Source: Bacteroidales bacterium
Lineage (GTDB): Bacteria; Bacteroidota; Bacteroidia; Bacteroidales; WCHB1-69
Assembly (NCBI GenBank): GCA_017454945.1
Contig: JAFTCA010000034.1
Location: forward strand, 1 to 39,509
Reading direction: 5' to 3'
DNA: 39,509 nt
The translations under genes and the position numbers were made by a program. Below, piece after piece: positions 26,209 to 34,738 of the stretch. Under the pieces are notes generated by a model. The model was given only the letters and a program-made list of their open reading frames with translations, searched no databases and was not told where the DNA came from. Each line of letters begins with the position of its first letter. Positions within the stretch are counted from its first letter, which is position 1.

Positions 26209-27648
26209 TTAGAATTTGAAGCCGATGGTTGCCATGATGCGGTGACCCAAAGTGCGGTTATACACTTCATTCACATTTTCTGAATCATAGAACCAGTAGC
26301 TGTCTTTGGAAATCTTGCATTGGTAAGCCATGTCAAAGAAGAGATGGTTGCCGCGCAAGCCGAAACCTGCTGAAGCAATGTGGACGGCACCATGGTTCAA
26401 TTGTTCTTTATAGGGCGAACTCTTGAAGTTGTAACCGGCACGCAGCAAGAAATGTTGTGAAACATTCACTTCGGCACCAATGCGGGCGATGTGCGACGAA
26501 CCATACTTTTTCTGGATGTTGGCGTTCTCTTCCATAAAGAGATATTCGTCAGACTGCATGTGGGCCATGCCATAGTTCACATATTCATACTCGGCACTTA
26601 CGAAGGCGCGACGTTGGATGAGGAAGGCCACATTACCCATCACTCTGAACGGCGTTGACAAGGAATAGCGGAAGGCGTTTTCGTAATTAAACTCGCCCGA
26701 GTTGCCACCATTGTCATAATTTGAAATCATCTCTCTATAGAAATAGTCTTTCATATTGTTATAGTAAGTCGGCGTGTGAATGGCGGCGCCGATGCGCATG
26801 AAAGCCACGGGTTGGTATAGGATACCGAACTTGAAGTTAATACCGGTACCGCTTACGGTCAACTTGTCGTTCACATCAAACGATGTAAAGGCCTCAACCT
26901 CATCATTATCATCCATTTCGCTATATCTGGAAATCTCCTCATAGCTCAGGAAGGGCACACCTATCGTGGCACCAATGAACAATTTGTCGCAATAGTTGGT
27001 ACCTATCGAGAAGTTCATCTCGTCGATACCGCCTTTGGTCAGACGATATTTGTACTGGCGCACATCACGACCTTCAAACTCGCTCCAATAGCGGTCGGTC
27101 GTACCCGAGCATGTGTCAATCACCCACGTGTTGAATGCCAGTCGTGCGTCACCCGACAGTTTGTCGGCCGTGGTACCGTTAGCCACGCCTAAGAAAGCAT
27201 CTGCCATCGTTGAGCCACCGCTCATGCCAGTAGCTGTCGATAGTCCATTGAAATCGTAGATGCGGTTGTAGCCGAAGCCAAACTGCAGGCCCACGAACTT
27301 CTCCGACAGGTTGGGCAGGGCGAAAATGGCGCCCACGTTGCTTACGCTATAGCGTGTTTTACGACTCAGTGTCGACTCGCCATTATAGGTGGTTGTATTA
27401 TTGTTAATCGTTACCACTACAGGAGTAACCGAGATTTCGCTCTTCTTGAAAACGCCTATGGATGCAGGGTTAGTAGCCAGGGCCGAGTAGTCGGCTCCCA
27501 CGGCGCCAAAAGCGCCACCTGCTCCCACAAAGCGTGCGGTTCCGCTCCAATCTATCTGCGAAAATCTGAATGCGTCCATATCACTCTGCGCCTTCAGGCC
27601 AATCATGCCGGCCATCAGCAATGCGCCTATTAAAACTATTCTTTTCAT
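26209..27648 (-). CDS. OmpP1/FadL-family outer-membrane protein
   Basis: Predicted outer-membrane barrel of 479 residues with a signal peptide (cleavage about LKA|QS, residue 20). The N-terminus, DAFRFSQIDWSGTARFVGAG then GAFGAVGADYSALATNPASI, carries the NPA(S) motif of the FadL/OmpP1 group, which transports hydrophobic molecules; Bacteroidota members are often labelled hemin receptor without proof. Barrel strands with alternating aromatic residues run to the end, closing with RIMATIGFKF and a terminal Phe. Substrate is unknown. It begins 60 bases after the stop of the low-complexity lipoprotein, with no TAnnTTTG box in the gap, so the two may be co-transcribed. Confidence 0.85.
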   Translation of the reverse strand: MKRIVLIGALLMAGMIGLKAQSDMDAFRFSQIDWSGTARFVGAGGAFGAVGADYSALATNPASIGVFKKSEISVTPVVVTINNNTTTYNGESTLSRKTRYSVSNVGAIFALPNLSEKFVGLQFGFGYNRIYDFNGLSTATGMSGGSTMADAFLGVANGTTADKLSGDARLAFNTWVIDTCSGTTDRYWSEFEGRDVRQYKYRLTKGGIDEMNFSIGTNYCDKLFIGATIGVPFLSYEEISRYSEMDDNDEVEAFTSFDVNDKLTVSGTGINFKFGILYQPVAFMRIGAAIHTPTYYNNMKDYFYREMISNYDNGGNSGEFNYENAFRYSLSTPFRVMGNVAFLIQRRAFVSAEYEYVNYGMAHMQSDEYLFMEENANIQKKYGSSHIARIGAEVNVSQHFLLRAGYNFKSSPYKEQLNHGAVHIASAGFGLRGNHLFFDMAYQCKISKDSYWFYDSENVNEVYNRTLGHRIMATIGFKF

Positions 27649-27708
27649 GATTCTCTGGTTTTTAGATTGTTAGTAATTGAACTTCTTTAACTGACAACTC
27701 TTTTAAGA

Positions 27709-29550
27709 TTATCTCGGAGAGTAGCCTCTGCTGCTGCTTGAGCTGGAAGAGGAGTGATATGAAGAAGATGATGAGTGGCTAGGTGAAGAGTAGCTCGAAG
27801 AGGAGTGACTCGGTGATGAGTAGGATGATCTGCTAGAGCTTGAAGGAGTGTAGCTTGAGCGACTTGAACTTGAAGGAGAGTATGAGCGACTTGAGCTTGA
27901 GGGAGAATAGGATCTGCTGGAGCTTGAAGGAGAGTATGAGCGGCTTGAGCTTGAGGGAGTATAGCTTCTTGATGAAGAGCTGTTAGAGTTGTAGGTACTA
28001 CGGTTTGAAGAGCTATTTGAAGGAGTGTAGGTAGAGCGGCTCGATGAACTGGGCGTGTAGTTGCTTCTACTGGAGCTTGAAGGTGTGTAACTTCTACTCG
28101 AAGAGCTGCTTGACGGAGTGTACGAGCGTGAGGGGTTAGAATAGGTAGGAACCGTAGTGTTCGAGTTTTTAGGAGTATAAGTCGGTGTAGTACGTGCGTT
28201 GGTCGGTCTGTATGAGTCAGTGCTTGATTGTCTGTAGGTAGGAGTTGTCGTGTTGTTTCTATAAGTCGGCGTAGCGGTTGAGCCATTTACTCTGTTGGTC
28301 GGCGTAGCCGAAGGAGTAGTGGTCGTTCTGGAAGTTGAAGGCACTGTACTGTTGTTATAAGTAGAAGTTGAAGTAGAAGGTCTCACTGTGGGGCGAGTTG
28401 TAGAGCTGTTGCCAGTGCTTGTGTTAGGTCTTACCGTAGGTGAAACAGCCGAAGAGTTGGTAGTGGTAGTGCTTGTCGAGGGGGTATAGGTGCTACGCGA
28501 GGTTGAAGGAGCGGTTGTCGTTCTACTCGTGGTAGTGGTAGCGCTGGGAACCGTTCTGGCAGTAGTAGTTGTTGTAGTAGTGGGGGTAGTCACCTTGTTG
28601 GTAGCTGTCGGGGCGGCCGGACGAGCATTGATATTGGTGCTGCTGCTTGTTGTAGTAGCGCTTGTAGTGGCAGGAGTGGTTCTGTTGGTGGCTTTCGAGC
28701 CGCCGCTGACAGCTGTGCCGCGACTTACGCCAAGCGTGTTAGTAGCTATCATGTTATCATACTTCTCGTTGAAACTTGTCGGGTAGGCAGCTCTTGCGAT
28801 GGAACCATTGTCAGTCGTGGTAGAAGATCTGCTACCATCGCCCGGGCGTGCGCCGCGTGTACTTGAAGGCTTCGTGTTGGTAGCACCCACATTGCTTCTG
28901 TGACCGAAGAAGTAGGTATTGCTCTTGTCGAAGCTGTTGTGGTAGTAGTCGGCATATCTGCCAGCATAGTAACCATCGTAGTAACCGTGGTTGTAACCAG
29001 CCCAGTAGCTATCGCGATAAGGATGGTGGCAACCCCAGCCCCAGCCGTAGCAGAAGCCGTAGTCGTAGTAGCCGTATCCGTAGTAGTAGGGACGATAGTA
29101 GTATGACGGCCACCACCAGTTGTAACCGAGGTAGATGCTCATACCCCAGCTAGAGGGATAGTAGTCGTACCAGTACATGTTGGTGAAGTAGGGATCGTAG
29201 TATGACCAGCCGCAGGGATAGTGCGAGTGGAAACGACGCAGACGGGCAGTGTAGTAGTAGTCGTAGTAATCGTCGCTATCATAGTAGTAGTTGTTGGTGA
29301 TATAAGTGTTGCCATTCTCGTCGTAATAGGTTTCCGAGTTTGAATAGTTGAGTGTCGGATCTTCGGCGTAAGCCCCACTTTCATCCTCCGCATACACATT
29401 CTCATTCGTAGCCGGTGCCGGCGTAGTCTTCTTATATTGAGAACTATAAGAGGGGGTATAAATATCATCATAATAGGTAATGTACTGTACCGTGCATGAA
29501 GATGCGACGAATGCTGTCAGTACCATAAGGATTAAAATTTGTTTTTTCAT
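27709..29550 (-). CDS. Low-complexity lipoprotein: Tyr/Trp/Gly-rich head, Thr-rich middle, Ser-Arg-Tyr-Ser-Pro repeat tail
   Basis: No known family was recognised. With the ATG at 29550 it is 613 residues; a longer open frame starts at 29601, but a near-perfect Shine-Dalgarno (AAAAGGAGG, 6 bases upstream) and the signal peptide MKKQILILMVLTAFVASSC fix this start, with lipidated Cys19. Residues about 70-220 are extremely rich in Tyr, Trp, Gly and Asp (YYYRPYYYGYGYYDYGF). About 225-470 are Thr/Ser/Asn/Pro-rich, like an O-glycosylated stalk. The last 140 or so residues are built from SSSSRSYSP/SSSSRSYTP units. It is probably exposed at the outer membrane; adhesion or scaffold roles are guesses. 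FadL-like gene follows. Confidence 0.8.
   Translation of the reverse strand: MKKQILILMVLTAFVASSCTVQYITYYDDIYTPSYSSQYKKTTPAPATNENVYAEDESGAYAEDPTLNYSNSETYYDENGNTYITNNYYYDSDDYYDYYYTARLRRFHSHYPCGWSYYDPYFTNMYWYDYYPSSWGMSIYLGYNWWWPSYYYRPYYYGYGYYDYGFCYGWGWGCHHPYRDSYWAGYNHGYYDGYYAGRYADYYHNSFDKSNTYFFGHRSNVGATNTKPSSTRGARPGDGSRSSTTTDNGSIARAAYPTSFNEKYDNMIATNTLGVSRGTAVSGGSKATNRTTPATTSATTTSSSTNINARPAAPTATNKVTTPTTTTTTTARTVPSATTTTSRTTTAPSTSRSTYTPSTSTTTTNSSAVSPTVRPNTSTGNSSTTRPTVRPSTSTSTYNNSTVPSTSRTTTTPSATPTNRVNGSTATPTYRNNTTTPTYRQSSTDSYRPTNARTTPTYTPKNSNTTVPTYSNPSRSYTPSSSSSSRSYTPSSSSRSNYTPSSSSRSTYTPSNSSSNRSTYNSNSSSSRSYTPSSSSRSYSPSSSSRSYSPSSSSRSYSPSSSSRSSYTPSSSSRSSYSSPSHSSSSYSSPSHSSSSSYHSSSSSSSSRGYSPR
27835..27970. 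repeat. 27-bp tandem repeats inside the low-complexity lipoprotein gene
   Basis: Near-identical copies of a 27-base unit (containing CTTGAAGGAGAGTATGAGCG on the plus strand) encode the SSSSRSYSP motif four to five times. Further degenerate copies reach about 28140. Such a tract is prone to changes in copy number. Confidence 0.75.
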
Positions 29551-29556
29551 GATGAA

Positions 29557-29565
29557 CCTCCTTTT
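29557..29565 (-). promoter_or_regulatory. Strong Shine-Dalgarno of the low-complexity lipoprotein gene
   Basis: AAAAGGAGG on the minus strand, 6 bases before ATG 29550. Bacteroidota genes usually lack such a site, so it suggests strong translation and decides the start. Confidence 0.75.
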
Positions 29566-29585
29566 ATTTAGGTTGTTTATTTTTT

Positions 29586-29594
29586 TATCTTTGC
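29586..29594 (+). promoter_or_regulatory. -7 promoter box of proS
   Basis: TATCTTTGC, 56 bases before the proS ATG. It lies within the divergent leader of the lipoprotein gene. Confidence 0.7.
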
Positions 29595-29613
29595 ATTTCA
29601 ATTTTTAAGACTA

Positions 29614-29621
29614 CAAAAGTA
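29614..29621 (-). promoter_or_regulatory. -7 promoter box of the low-complexity lipoprotein gene
   Basis: TACTTTTG on the minus strand, 63 bases before ATG 29550. It matches TAnnTTTG but lacks the final C; no clear -33 element. Confidence 0.5.
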
Positions 29622-29650
29622 ACGAAAAGTTAATTATCTATAGAAGAAAT

Positions 29651-31126
29651 ATGGCAAAAAATTTCGCGACACGAGAAGAGAACTACTCACAATGGTACAA
29701 TGACATTGTAAAGAGAGCTGATTTGGCAGAAAATTCCGCCGTCAGAGGATGTATGGTTATCAAACCTTACGGATATGCAATTTGGGAAAAGATGCATGAT
29801 GCACTGGATGCCATGTTCAAGGAGACGGGGCACAGCAACGCCTATTTCCCCTTATTCATTCCTAAATCATTCTTCAGCAAGGAAGCCTCGCACGTAGAGG
29901 GCTTTGCCAAGGAGTGCGCCGTTATCACGCACTACCGTTTGAAGAACGACCCTGACGGACAAGGCGTAGTGGTTGACCCTGACGCCAAGTTGGAAGAGGA
30001 GCTGATTGTGCGCCCCACTTCTGAAACTATCATCTGGAACACTTATAAGAACTGGATACAATCGTACCGCGATCTTCCCATTTTGTGCAACCAATGGGCC
30101 AATGTGGTAAGATGGGAGATGCGCACCCGCCTATTCCTGCGCACGGCCGAATTTTTGTGGCAAGAAGGCCATACCGCCCACGCCACCAAAGAGGAAGCCA
30201 TGGAAGAAACCGAGCGCATGCTGAATGTATATGCCACATTTGCAGAGAAATACATGTCAATTCCCGTCATCAAAGGATTCAAGTCGCCCAATGAAAGATT
30301 TGCTGGCGCCATCGAGACCTTATGTATCGAAGCCTTGATGCAGGACGGCAAGGCACTGCAGGCCGGAACCTCGCACTTCTTGGGCCAGAACTTCGCCAAA
30401 GCCTTTGACGTTCAATTCCTTAACAAAGAAAACCAATTAGAATACGTATGGGCCACCTCGTGGGGTGTTTCCACGCGACTGATTGGCGCTTTGATTATGA
30501 CGCACTCTGATGACAACGGTTTGGTATTGCCGCCGAAGTTGGCTCCCATTCAAGTGGTCATTATTCCTATCTACAAGAGCGAAGAGCAGCGTCAAGCTAT
30601 TGGAGAGAAAGTTGACATTCTTATTAAGAAACTGAAAGCCAAGAACATCTCCGTTAAATACGATGACGATGACAGCAAGCGCTCTGGTTGGAAGTTCAAC
30701 GAATACGAAGTCAAGGGTGTGCCTGTAAGAGTGGCCATCGGTCCGCGTGACTTGGAGAACAACCAAGCAGAAGTTGCCCGTCGCGACACCCTGGAGAAGC
30801 AGACGCTCAGCTTTGACAACTTAGATGTTGAGATAGAGAAAATGTTGGATGATATCCAGCAGAATCTATTCAACAAAGCACTGAAATTCAGAGAAGAGAA
30901 CACGCGCAAGGCCGACACTTGGGAAGAGTTCCTCGACATTTTGGACAACCAAGGCGGTTTTGTTGCCGCTCACTGGGACGGAACGCCCGAAACCGAAGAG
31001 AAGATCAAGGAGGCTGCCAAAGCCACTATCCGCTGCATACCTTTCAACAATCCGCTGGAAGAAGGCAAGTGCATCTTCACGGGCAAGCCTTCCAAACAGA
31101 GAGTACTTTTTGCAAGGGCCTACTAA
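29651..31126 (+). CDS. proS: Prolyl-tRNA synthetase, archaeal/eukaryal type
   Basis: Class II synthetase that charges tRNA-Pro. At 491 residues it is the short form without the inserted editing domain found in E. coli ProS. Motifs: [20 protein letters not shown] near the start, [19 protein letters not shown], motif 2 [38 protein letters not shown], motif 3 region [20 protein letters not shown], then an anticodon-binding domain ([13 protein letters not shown] onward) and the C-terminal zinc-binding-like region ending RVLFARAY. This type is normal for Bacteroidota. mazG starts 12 bases after its stop. Confidence 0.97.
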   Translation: MAKNFATREENYSQWYNDIVKRADLAENSAVRGCMVIKPYGYAIWEKMHDALDAMFKETGHSNAYFPLFIPKSFFSKEASHVEGFAKECAVITHYRLKNDPDGQGVVVDPDAKLEEELIVRPTSETIIWNTYKNWIQSYRDLPILCNQWANVVRWEMRTRLFLRTAEFLWQEGHTAHATKEEAMEETERMLNVYATFAEKYMSIPVIKGFKSPNERFAGAIETLCIEALMQDGKALQAGTSHFLGQNFAKAFDVQFLNKENQLEYVWATSWGVSTRLIGALIMTHSDDNGLVLPPKLAPIQVVIIPIYKSEEQRQAIGEKVDILIKKLKAKNISVKYDDDDSKRSGWKFNEYEVKGVPVRVAIGPRDLENNQAEVARRDTLEKQTLSFDNLDVEIEKMLDDIQQNLFNKALKFREENTRKADTWEEFLDILDNQGGFVAAHWDGTPETEEKIKEAAKATIRCIPFNNPLEEGKCIFTGKPSKQRVLFARAY

Positions 31127-31137
31127 ACCACGACATC

Positions 31138-31905
31138 ATGGAAGAAGACAAAAGACTAGCCGCTTTCAAGCGGCTTTTGGACATTATGGACGAGTTGCGT
31201 GAGAAGTTTCCGTGGGACAGCAAGCAAACCATCGACAGTCTGCGCTACCTCACTATTGAGGAGACTTACGAGCTTTCGGACGCCATCATCGACCATAAAT
31301 ATGACAACATCCGCGAGGAGTTGGGCGACTTGATGTTACATTTGGTTTTCTATGCCAAGATAGGCGCTGAAAAAGAGCAGTTTGACATCACCGACGTATT
31401 GAACGGCATTTGCGAGAAGCTGATTCGTCGTCATCCCCATATTTTTGGCGACACGGTGGCCCAGACTGCCGAAGATGTGAAAGCCAACTGGGAGAAAATC
31501 AAGCTAAAAGAAGGGAAACGCTCGGTTTTGGGCGGTGTTCCTGTGTCGTTGCCCGCCATGGTCAAGGCGTACCGAATGCAGGAAAAGGCCAAGGGCGTAG
31601 GCTTTGAATGGAACAAAACATCTGAAGTGTGGGATAAGCTGGAAGAGGAACTCAGCGAATTGAAGACGGAGGTGGAGGCCCAATCGGAGCACATTGAAGA
31701 GGAGTTTGGCGATGTTCTGTTTTCCCTCATCAATTATGCCCGATTCATCCATGTCAACCCTGAAGATGCGCTTGAAAAAACCAACAAGAAGTTCATCAAA
31801 CGTTTCCAATATATGGAAGAGCGCGCCCATGCTCAAGGCAAACAACTGTCGGATATGACCTTAGACGAAATGGAAGCGCTGTGGCAAGAAGCGAAAAAAA
31901 ATTAA
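31138..31905 (+). CDS. mazG: Nucleoside triphosphate pyrophosphohydrolase MazG
   Basis: All-alpha NTP pyrophosphohydrolase that converts NTPs to NMPs and removes aberrant nucleotides. 255 residues, near the E. coli length of 263. It has two MazG repeats. The first includes FPWDSKQTIDSLRYLTIEET with the metal-binding EETYEL and EELGDLMLHLVFYAK; the second has KLEEELSELKTE and EEEFGDVLFSLINYAR. The K-x-x-R-R-H-P-H-I-F segment (KLIRRHPHIFGD) lies between. The frame is open to 30919 inside proS, but MEEDKRLAAFKRLLDIMDEL at 31138 is the family start. Lies 11 bases after proS, so probably co-transcribed. Confidence 0.96.
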   Translation: MEEDKRLAAFKRLLDIMDELREKFPWDSKQTIDSLRYLTIEETYELSDAIIDHKYDNIREELGDLMLHLVFYAKIGAEKEQFDITDVLNGICEKLIRRHPHIFGDTVAQTAEDVKANWEKIKLKEGKRSVLGGVPVSLPAMVKAYRMQEKAKGVGFEWNKTSEVWDKLEEELSELKTEVEAQSEHIEEEFGDVLFSLINYARFIHVNPEDALEKTNKKFIKRFQYMEERAHAQGKQLSDMTLDEMEALWQEAKKN

Positions 31906-31947
31906 AAAATATTTTTTCGCACACTTTTATTATTCAAATTTTACCCG

Positions 31948-31956
31948 TATCTTTGC
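31948..31956 (+). promoter_or_regulatory. -7 promoter box of the Xer recombinase gene
   Basis: TATCTTTGC, 21 bases before ATG 31978, in the 72-base AT-rich gap after mazG. Confidence 0.72.
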
Positions 31957-31977
31957 CGTAATCATTCAGATGGTGCC

Positions 31978-32868
31978 ATGGACGATTTATCCAAATACTT
32001 GGATTATCTAAAGTTCGAAAAGCGGGTGTCGGCGCACACAATCACCGCTTATACCACTGATTTACAGCAATTTTTTAATTACACACAGACAGCTTTTCAA
32101 GTCAACGACCTGGCAGCCATAGATGCGCCCATCATACGCACATGGATTATCACGCTGATGGAAGAGGGCGATTCAACACGCAGTATCAATCGGAAAATCA
32201 GCGCCTTACGCTCATTCTTCAACTATCATATTAAAATAAAATCATTGGAACACAATCCGATGAAGCAGGTGACGGCGCCCAAAATTGCCAAGCGCCTACC
32301 CTACTTTGTTGAGGAAAACGACATGGAACGGCTATTTTCGGCGGACTTGTTCCCCGACACTTTTGAAGGTTGGCGTGACCGAACCATTATCGAGCTTTTT
32401 TACGCCACTGGCATGCGACTAACGGAGTTGATTAACATCAAAAAAGACGATATTGACCTCTACGAGAGCACTGTCAAAGTACTTGGAAAGAGAAACAAGG
32501 AGCGCATTATCCCCTTTGGCAACACCATGGAAGAACTGCTAATCAAGTACTTGGATTTATGCCAATCGGAAGTGAAGAATCCCAACGAAAATTTTTTCAT
32601 TTTTTTCACTCCCAAATCCAACAAAATGTACCCTAAGGCCGTTTATAATATAGTGCACAAATATCTGGACATGGTAACGACAATTGGCAAACGCAGTCCC
32701 CACGTGATACGGCACACCTTTGCCACGCACATGTTGAACCACGGTGCCGACATCAACGCCATCAAGGAGATTTTGGGCCATGCCAATTTAGCTGCCACAC
32801 AAGTATACACACACAACTCGATAGAAAAATTAAAATCAGTTTATAAACACGCCCATCCACGGGCCTAA
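31978..32868 (+). CDS. Tyrosine recombinase XerC/XerD
   Basis: Site-specific recombinase of 296 residues, the length of chromosomal Xer enzymes that resolve chromosome dimers at dif. It has an N-terminal SAM-like DNA-binding domain (about 1-90: YLKFEKRVSAHTITAYTTDL). The catalytic domain holds a full set of residues: Arg147 (ATGMR), Lys171 (LGKRNKER), His242 and Arg245 (HVIRHTFATH), His268 (LGHANL) and Tyr277 (VYTHNS). There is no sign of a mobile element nearby, and a gene for hpf follows after 15 bases, an arrangement I recall from other Bacteroidota. Whether it is the XerC or XerD partner cannot be said. Confidence 0.95.
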   Translation: MDDLSKYLDYLKFEKRVSAHTITAYTTDLQQFFNYTQTAFQVNDLAAIDAPIIRTWIITLMEEGDSTRSINRKISALRSFFNYHIKIKSLEHNPMKQVTAPKIAKRLPYFVEENDMERLFSADLFPDTFEGWRDRTIIELFYATGMRLTELINIKKDDIDLYESTVKVLGKRNKERIIPFGNTMEELLIKYLDLCQSEVKNPNENFFIFFTPKSNKMYPKAVYNIVHKYLDMVTTIGKRSPHVIRHTFATHMLNHGADINAIKEILGHANLAATQVYTHNSIEKLKSVYKHAHPRA

Positions 32869-32872
32869 AAAA

Positions 32873-32878
32873 AAGGAG
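32873..32878 (+). promoter_or_regulatory. Shine-Dalgarno site of hpf
   Basis: AAGGAG, 5 bases before the hpf ATG, preceded by an A-run directly after the recombinase stop. It is unusually strong for this phylum. Confidence 0.65.
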
Positions 32879-32883
32879 TTTTT

Positions 32884-33183
32884 ATGAACATTAAAATTTC
32901 AGCAGTACATTTCAAAGCAGACCAGAAATTGGAAGATTTCATCACTGAAAAATTAGAAAAACTCGACAAGTTGCACGATGGCATTATCGGAGCCGACGTG
33001 ACACTGAGTTTGGAAAACACCGACAAACCTGAGAACAAGACTGTTGACATCCGCATCAAGGTAAGAGGTTATGACCCCATGGCCACCAAGACTGCCAAGA
33101 CATTTGAAGAGGCCGCTGATGTCGCCATTGAAGCGCTGAAGAAACAGCTTATTAAGTTAAAAGACAAAGAAAGAGGCAATTAA
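32884..33183 (+). CDS. hpf: Ribosome hibernation-promoting factor, short form
   Basis: Protein of 99 residues that binds the 30S subunit between head and body and promotes 70S/100S resting ribosomes. It shows the HPF/YfiA fold: MNIKISAVHFKADQKLEDFI, KLEKLDKLHDGIIGADVTLS, then VDIRIKVRGYDPMATKTAKT and EEAADVAIEALKKQLIKLKD. The extra C-terminal dimerisation domain of long HPF is missing. It lies 15 bases after the Xer gene and 10 before the phosphopantetheinyl transferase gene. A strong Shine-Dalgarno suggests high translation. Confidence 0.94.
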   Translation: MNIKISAVHFKADQKLEDFITEKLEKLDKLHDGIIGADVTLSLENTDKPENKTVDIRIKVRGYDPMATKTAKTFEEAADVAIEALKKQLIKLKDKERGN

Positions 33184-33193
33184 TCAATAACTT

Positions 33194-33820
33194 ATGCCCG
33201 TCATTTATCAACACGAGACTGACTCTTCCGTTTCGGTGTGTGTATGGCACATTACAGAGACGGAAGAGTCTCTTTTTCAAGGGTTAGTGCTCGACAAAGA
33301 AGATGCAGCGCACATTGCCGACTTGAAGCTACCCAAGCGGCGGCTGGAGAAACTGGCCTGCCGACGGGCATTGGCGCACCTGCTGCAACAGAAAAAAGTG
33401 GCAATTCGCTACAACGACGACGGGCAACCATACTTAGAGAGCGGGCACATATCATTTTCACATTCAGACCATTATGCAGCCGTAGCCTATTCTCCCACCC
33501 TGCGTGTCGGCATTGACATTGAGACCATTGGCACGCGAATACTGGCGCTGCACAAATACTTCCTGACGGCGGAAGAAGAGGCCTTGCACGACCTTACTGA
33601 CAGCATGACATTACACAAGCTGTGGGGAGCCAAAGAGGCCATGTATAAACTGTCGGGCGGTGGGCCATTGGATTTTCATAACAGCATTCTTATCCAAGAC
33701 AAAGAAATTGGCAGCGGCCACATTGGCGGGCAACATCCATTAAATGCTCATTTAGAACATTTTACCATTGAAAATCAATTGATTGTTTTGGCTGTTGAGG
33801 AATCCGAATCAATCGGTTAA
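33194..33820 (+). CDS. 4'-phosphopantetheinyl transferase, Sfp type
   Basis: Transfers the phosphopantetheine arm of CoA to carrier proteins. The 208-residue protein has the three motifs of the superfamily: GHISFSHSDHYAAVAYS (84-100), the magnesium-binding GIDIE (106-110, Asp108 and Glu110) and KLWGAKEAMYKL (142-153, WxxKEA). It is longer than AcpS and corresponds to the Sfp/EntD-like group; no polyketide or peptide synthetase is in the window, so the partner is likely fatty-acid ACP. Its 3' end overlaps the convergent CPBP gene by 12 bases. Confidence 0.93.
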   Translation: MPVIYQHETDSSVSVCVWHITETEESLFQGLVLDKEDAAHIADLKLPKRRLEKLACRRALAHLLQQKKVAIRYNDDGQPYLESGHISFSHSDHYAAVAYSPTLRVGIDIETIGTRILALHKYFLTAEEEALHDLTDSMTLHKLWGAKEAMYKLSGGGPLDFHNSILIQDKEIGSGHIGGQHPLNAHLEHFTIENQLIVLAVEESESIG

Positions 33821-34732
33821 TTCACTCTCCTGAATTCTATTTTTCCACAACTTATAGATACCGTAGCCAGCGACCACGGAGGCAACTACCACTATGGGGA
33901 TGATGGTAGGAAGCTGATCGACAAACGTGCTGGGATCTTCTGTATCGACACCTTGGCGGTCGGCGGCAAACTGGAGAAGCAGCGAGCAGACATTATGCAG
34001 CATGTGAGCCACTATGGGCAGCCAGAGCGAGCCGCTCCACACGAACAGATAACCCAAGTAGGCACCGAGCAGAAAACGAGGCACAAAGCCAAGAAATTGT
34101 AAATGTATTGCGCTGAAAATAAATGCCGTAAGCCAGATTGCAAGATGTTTGTTCCGCATACTGCGCATAAGCAAGGGTTGCAGTGTGCCTTGGAAGAAAA
34201 ACTCTTCGCATACAGCGGGCATCACGCCCATAACCAGCAAGTTAAGCAGCAGTGAAGAGATTGTTGAGTTTTCGGTGAGCACTTTCAGAATATCCTCCGC
34301 CTTGTCCTCTTTGGCACGCATCCATTCCTCCACGCCCGTCATAAAGTCGGGCAGGTGCACCGACTGGTTCAGGTAGGCCAAAACATAGACAGCTGGCAGC
34401 AGCAGAAAAGCCAATAAGACGGTCCATTTCAGCAAGGTAGCTGAAGGCAGCACGTCGGCCCGATTGTAGCGCCACACATTCCGATAGTGGCCATAGGAGA
34501 ACAGCAAGGCAGGAACCAACCATACTCCCAACATGGATATTGCTTGGTTAAAGCGCACGTAATTAGCTTGTTGCGCAACAGAGAGAGCATCATAGGCATC
34601 GTGCCAAATCAGTTTAGACAGGGCGACACCACCCAAAGAGAAGAGCAGGGTTCCCAGCACCACAAAAAAGAGAAGAAAGACTATTTTAAAGAAGAAATTC
34701 TTATTTTCAAAAAAGGGAGGCAACTCGTTCAT
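33809..34732 (-). CDS. CPBP-family intramembrane protease with EExxxQ
   Basis: Membrane protein of 307 residues with about eight hydrophobic segments, of the CPBP (CAAX protease/bacteriocin-processing, ABI) group. Motif 1 is CEEFFFQ (Glu176, Glu177, with Gln181 where Arg is usual in EExxxR). Motif 2 is FSAIH (206-210) and motif 3 HMLHN (243-247). The glutamates and histidines of a glutamic intramembrane peptidase are therefore present. Substrate is unknown; bacteriocin immunity or maturation roles known for other members are not suggested by the neighbours. It follows radA after 6 bases and is probably in one message with it. Confidence 0.88.
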   Translation of the reverse strand: MNELPPFFENKNFFFKIVFLLFFVVLGTLLFSLGGVALSKLIWHDAYDALSVAQQANYVRFNQAISMLGVWLVPALLFSYGHYRNVWRYNRADVLPSATLLKWTVLLAFLLLPAVYVLAYLNQSVHLPDFMTGVEEWMRAKEDKAEDILKVLTENSTISSLLLNLLVMGVMPAVCEEFFFQGTLQPLLMRSMRNKHLAIWLTAFIFSAIHLQFLGFVPRFLLGAYLGYLFVWSGSLWLPIVAHMLHNVCSLLLQFAADRQGVDTEDPSTFVDQLPTIIPIVVVASVVAGYGIYKLWKNRIQESELTD

Positions 34733-34738
34733 AAGCGA

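Noticed and set aside
27835..28140. Regular repeats considered as a CRISPR array
   Set aside because: The units are contiguous, without unique spacers, in frame with a coding gene and degenerate; no cas genes are nearby.
27687..28286. Open frame of 199 codons overlapping the Ser-repeat gene on the same strand
   Set aside because: Its Leu/Ala/His/Thr-rich repetitive product is the +1 reading of the tandem repeat; no start signal or recognisable domain is present, and the lipoprotein frame has signal peptide and ribosome site.
30919..31137. N-terminal extension of mazG into proS
   Set aside because: The extension is the alternative frame of the proS 3' end; MazG homologues begin at MEEDKRL-like sequence at 31138.
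31978..32868. Tyrosine recombinase considered as integrase of a mobile island
   Set aside because: Length and sequence fit chromosomal XerC/D, neighbours are housekeeping genes, and no tRNA, att repeats or cargo genes are visible.
32852..32870. GCCC-GGGC hairpin at the end of the Xer gene as terminator
   Set aside because: Stem of only four pairs inside the coding end and followed by A residues rather than a T-run.
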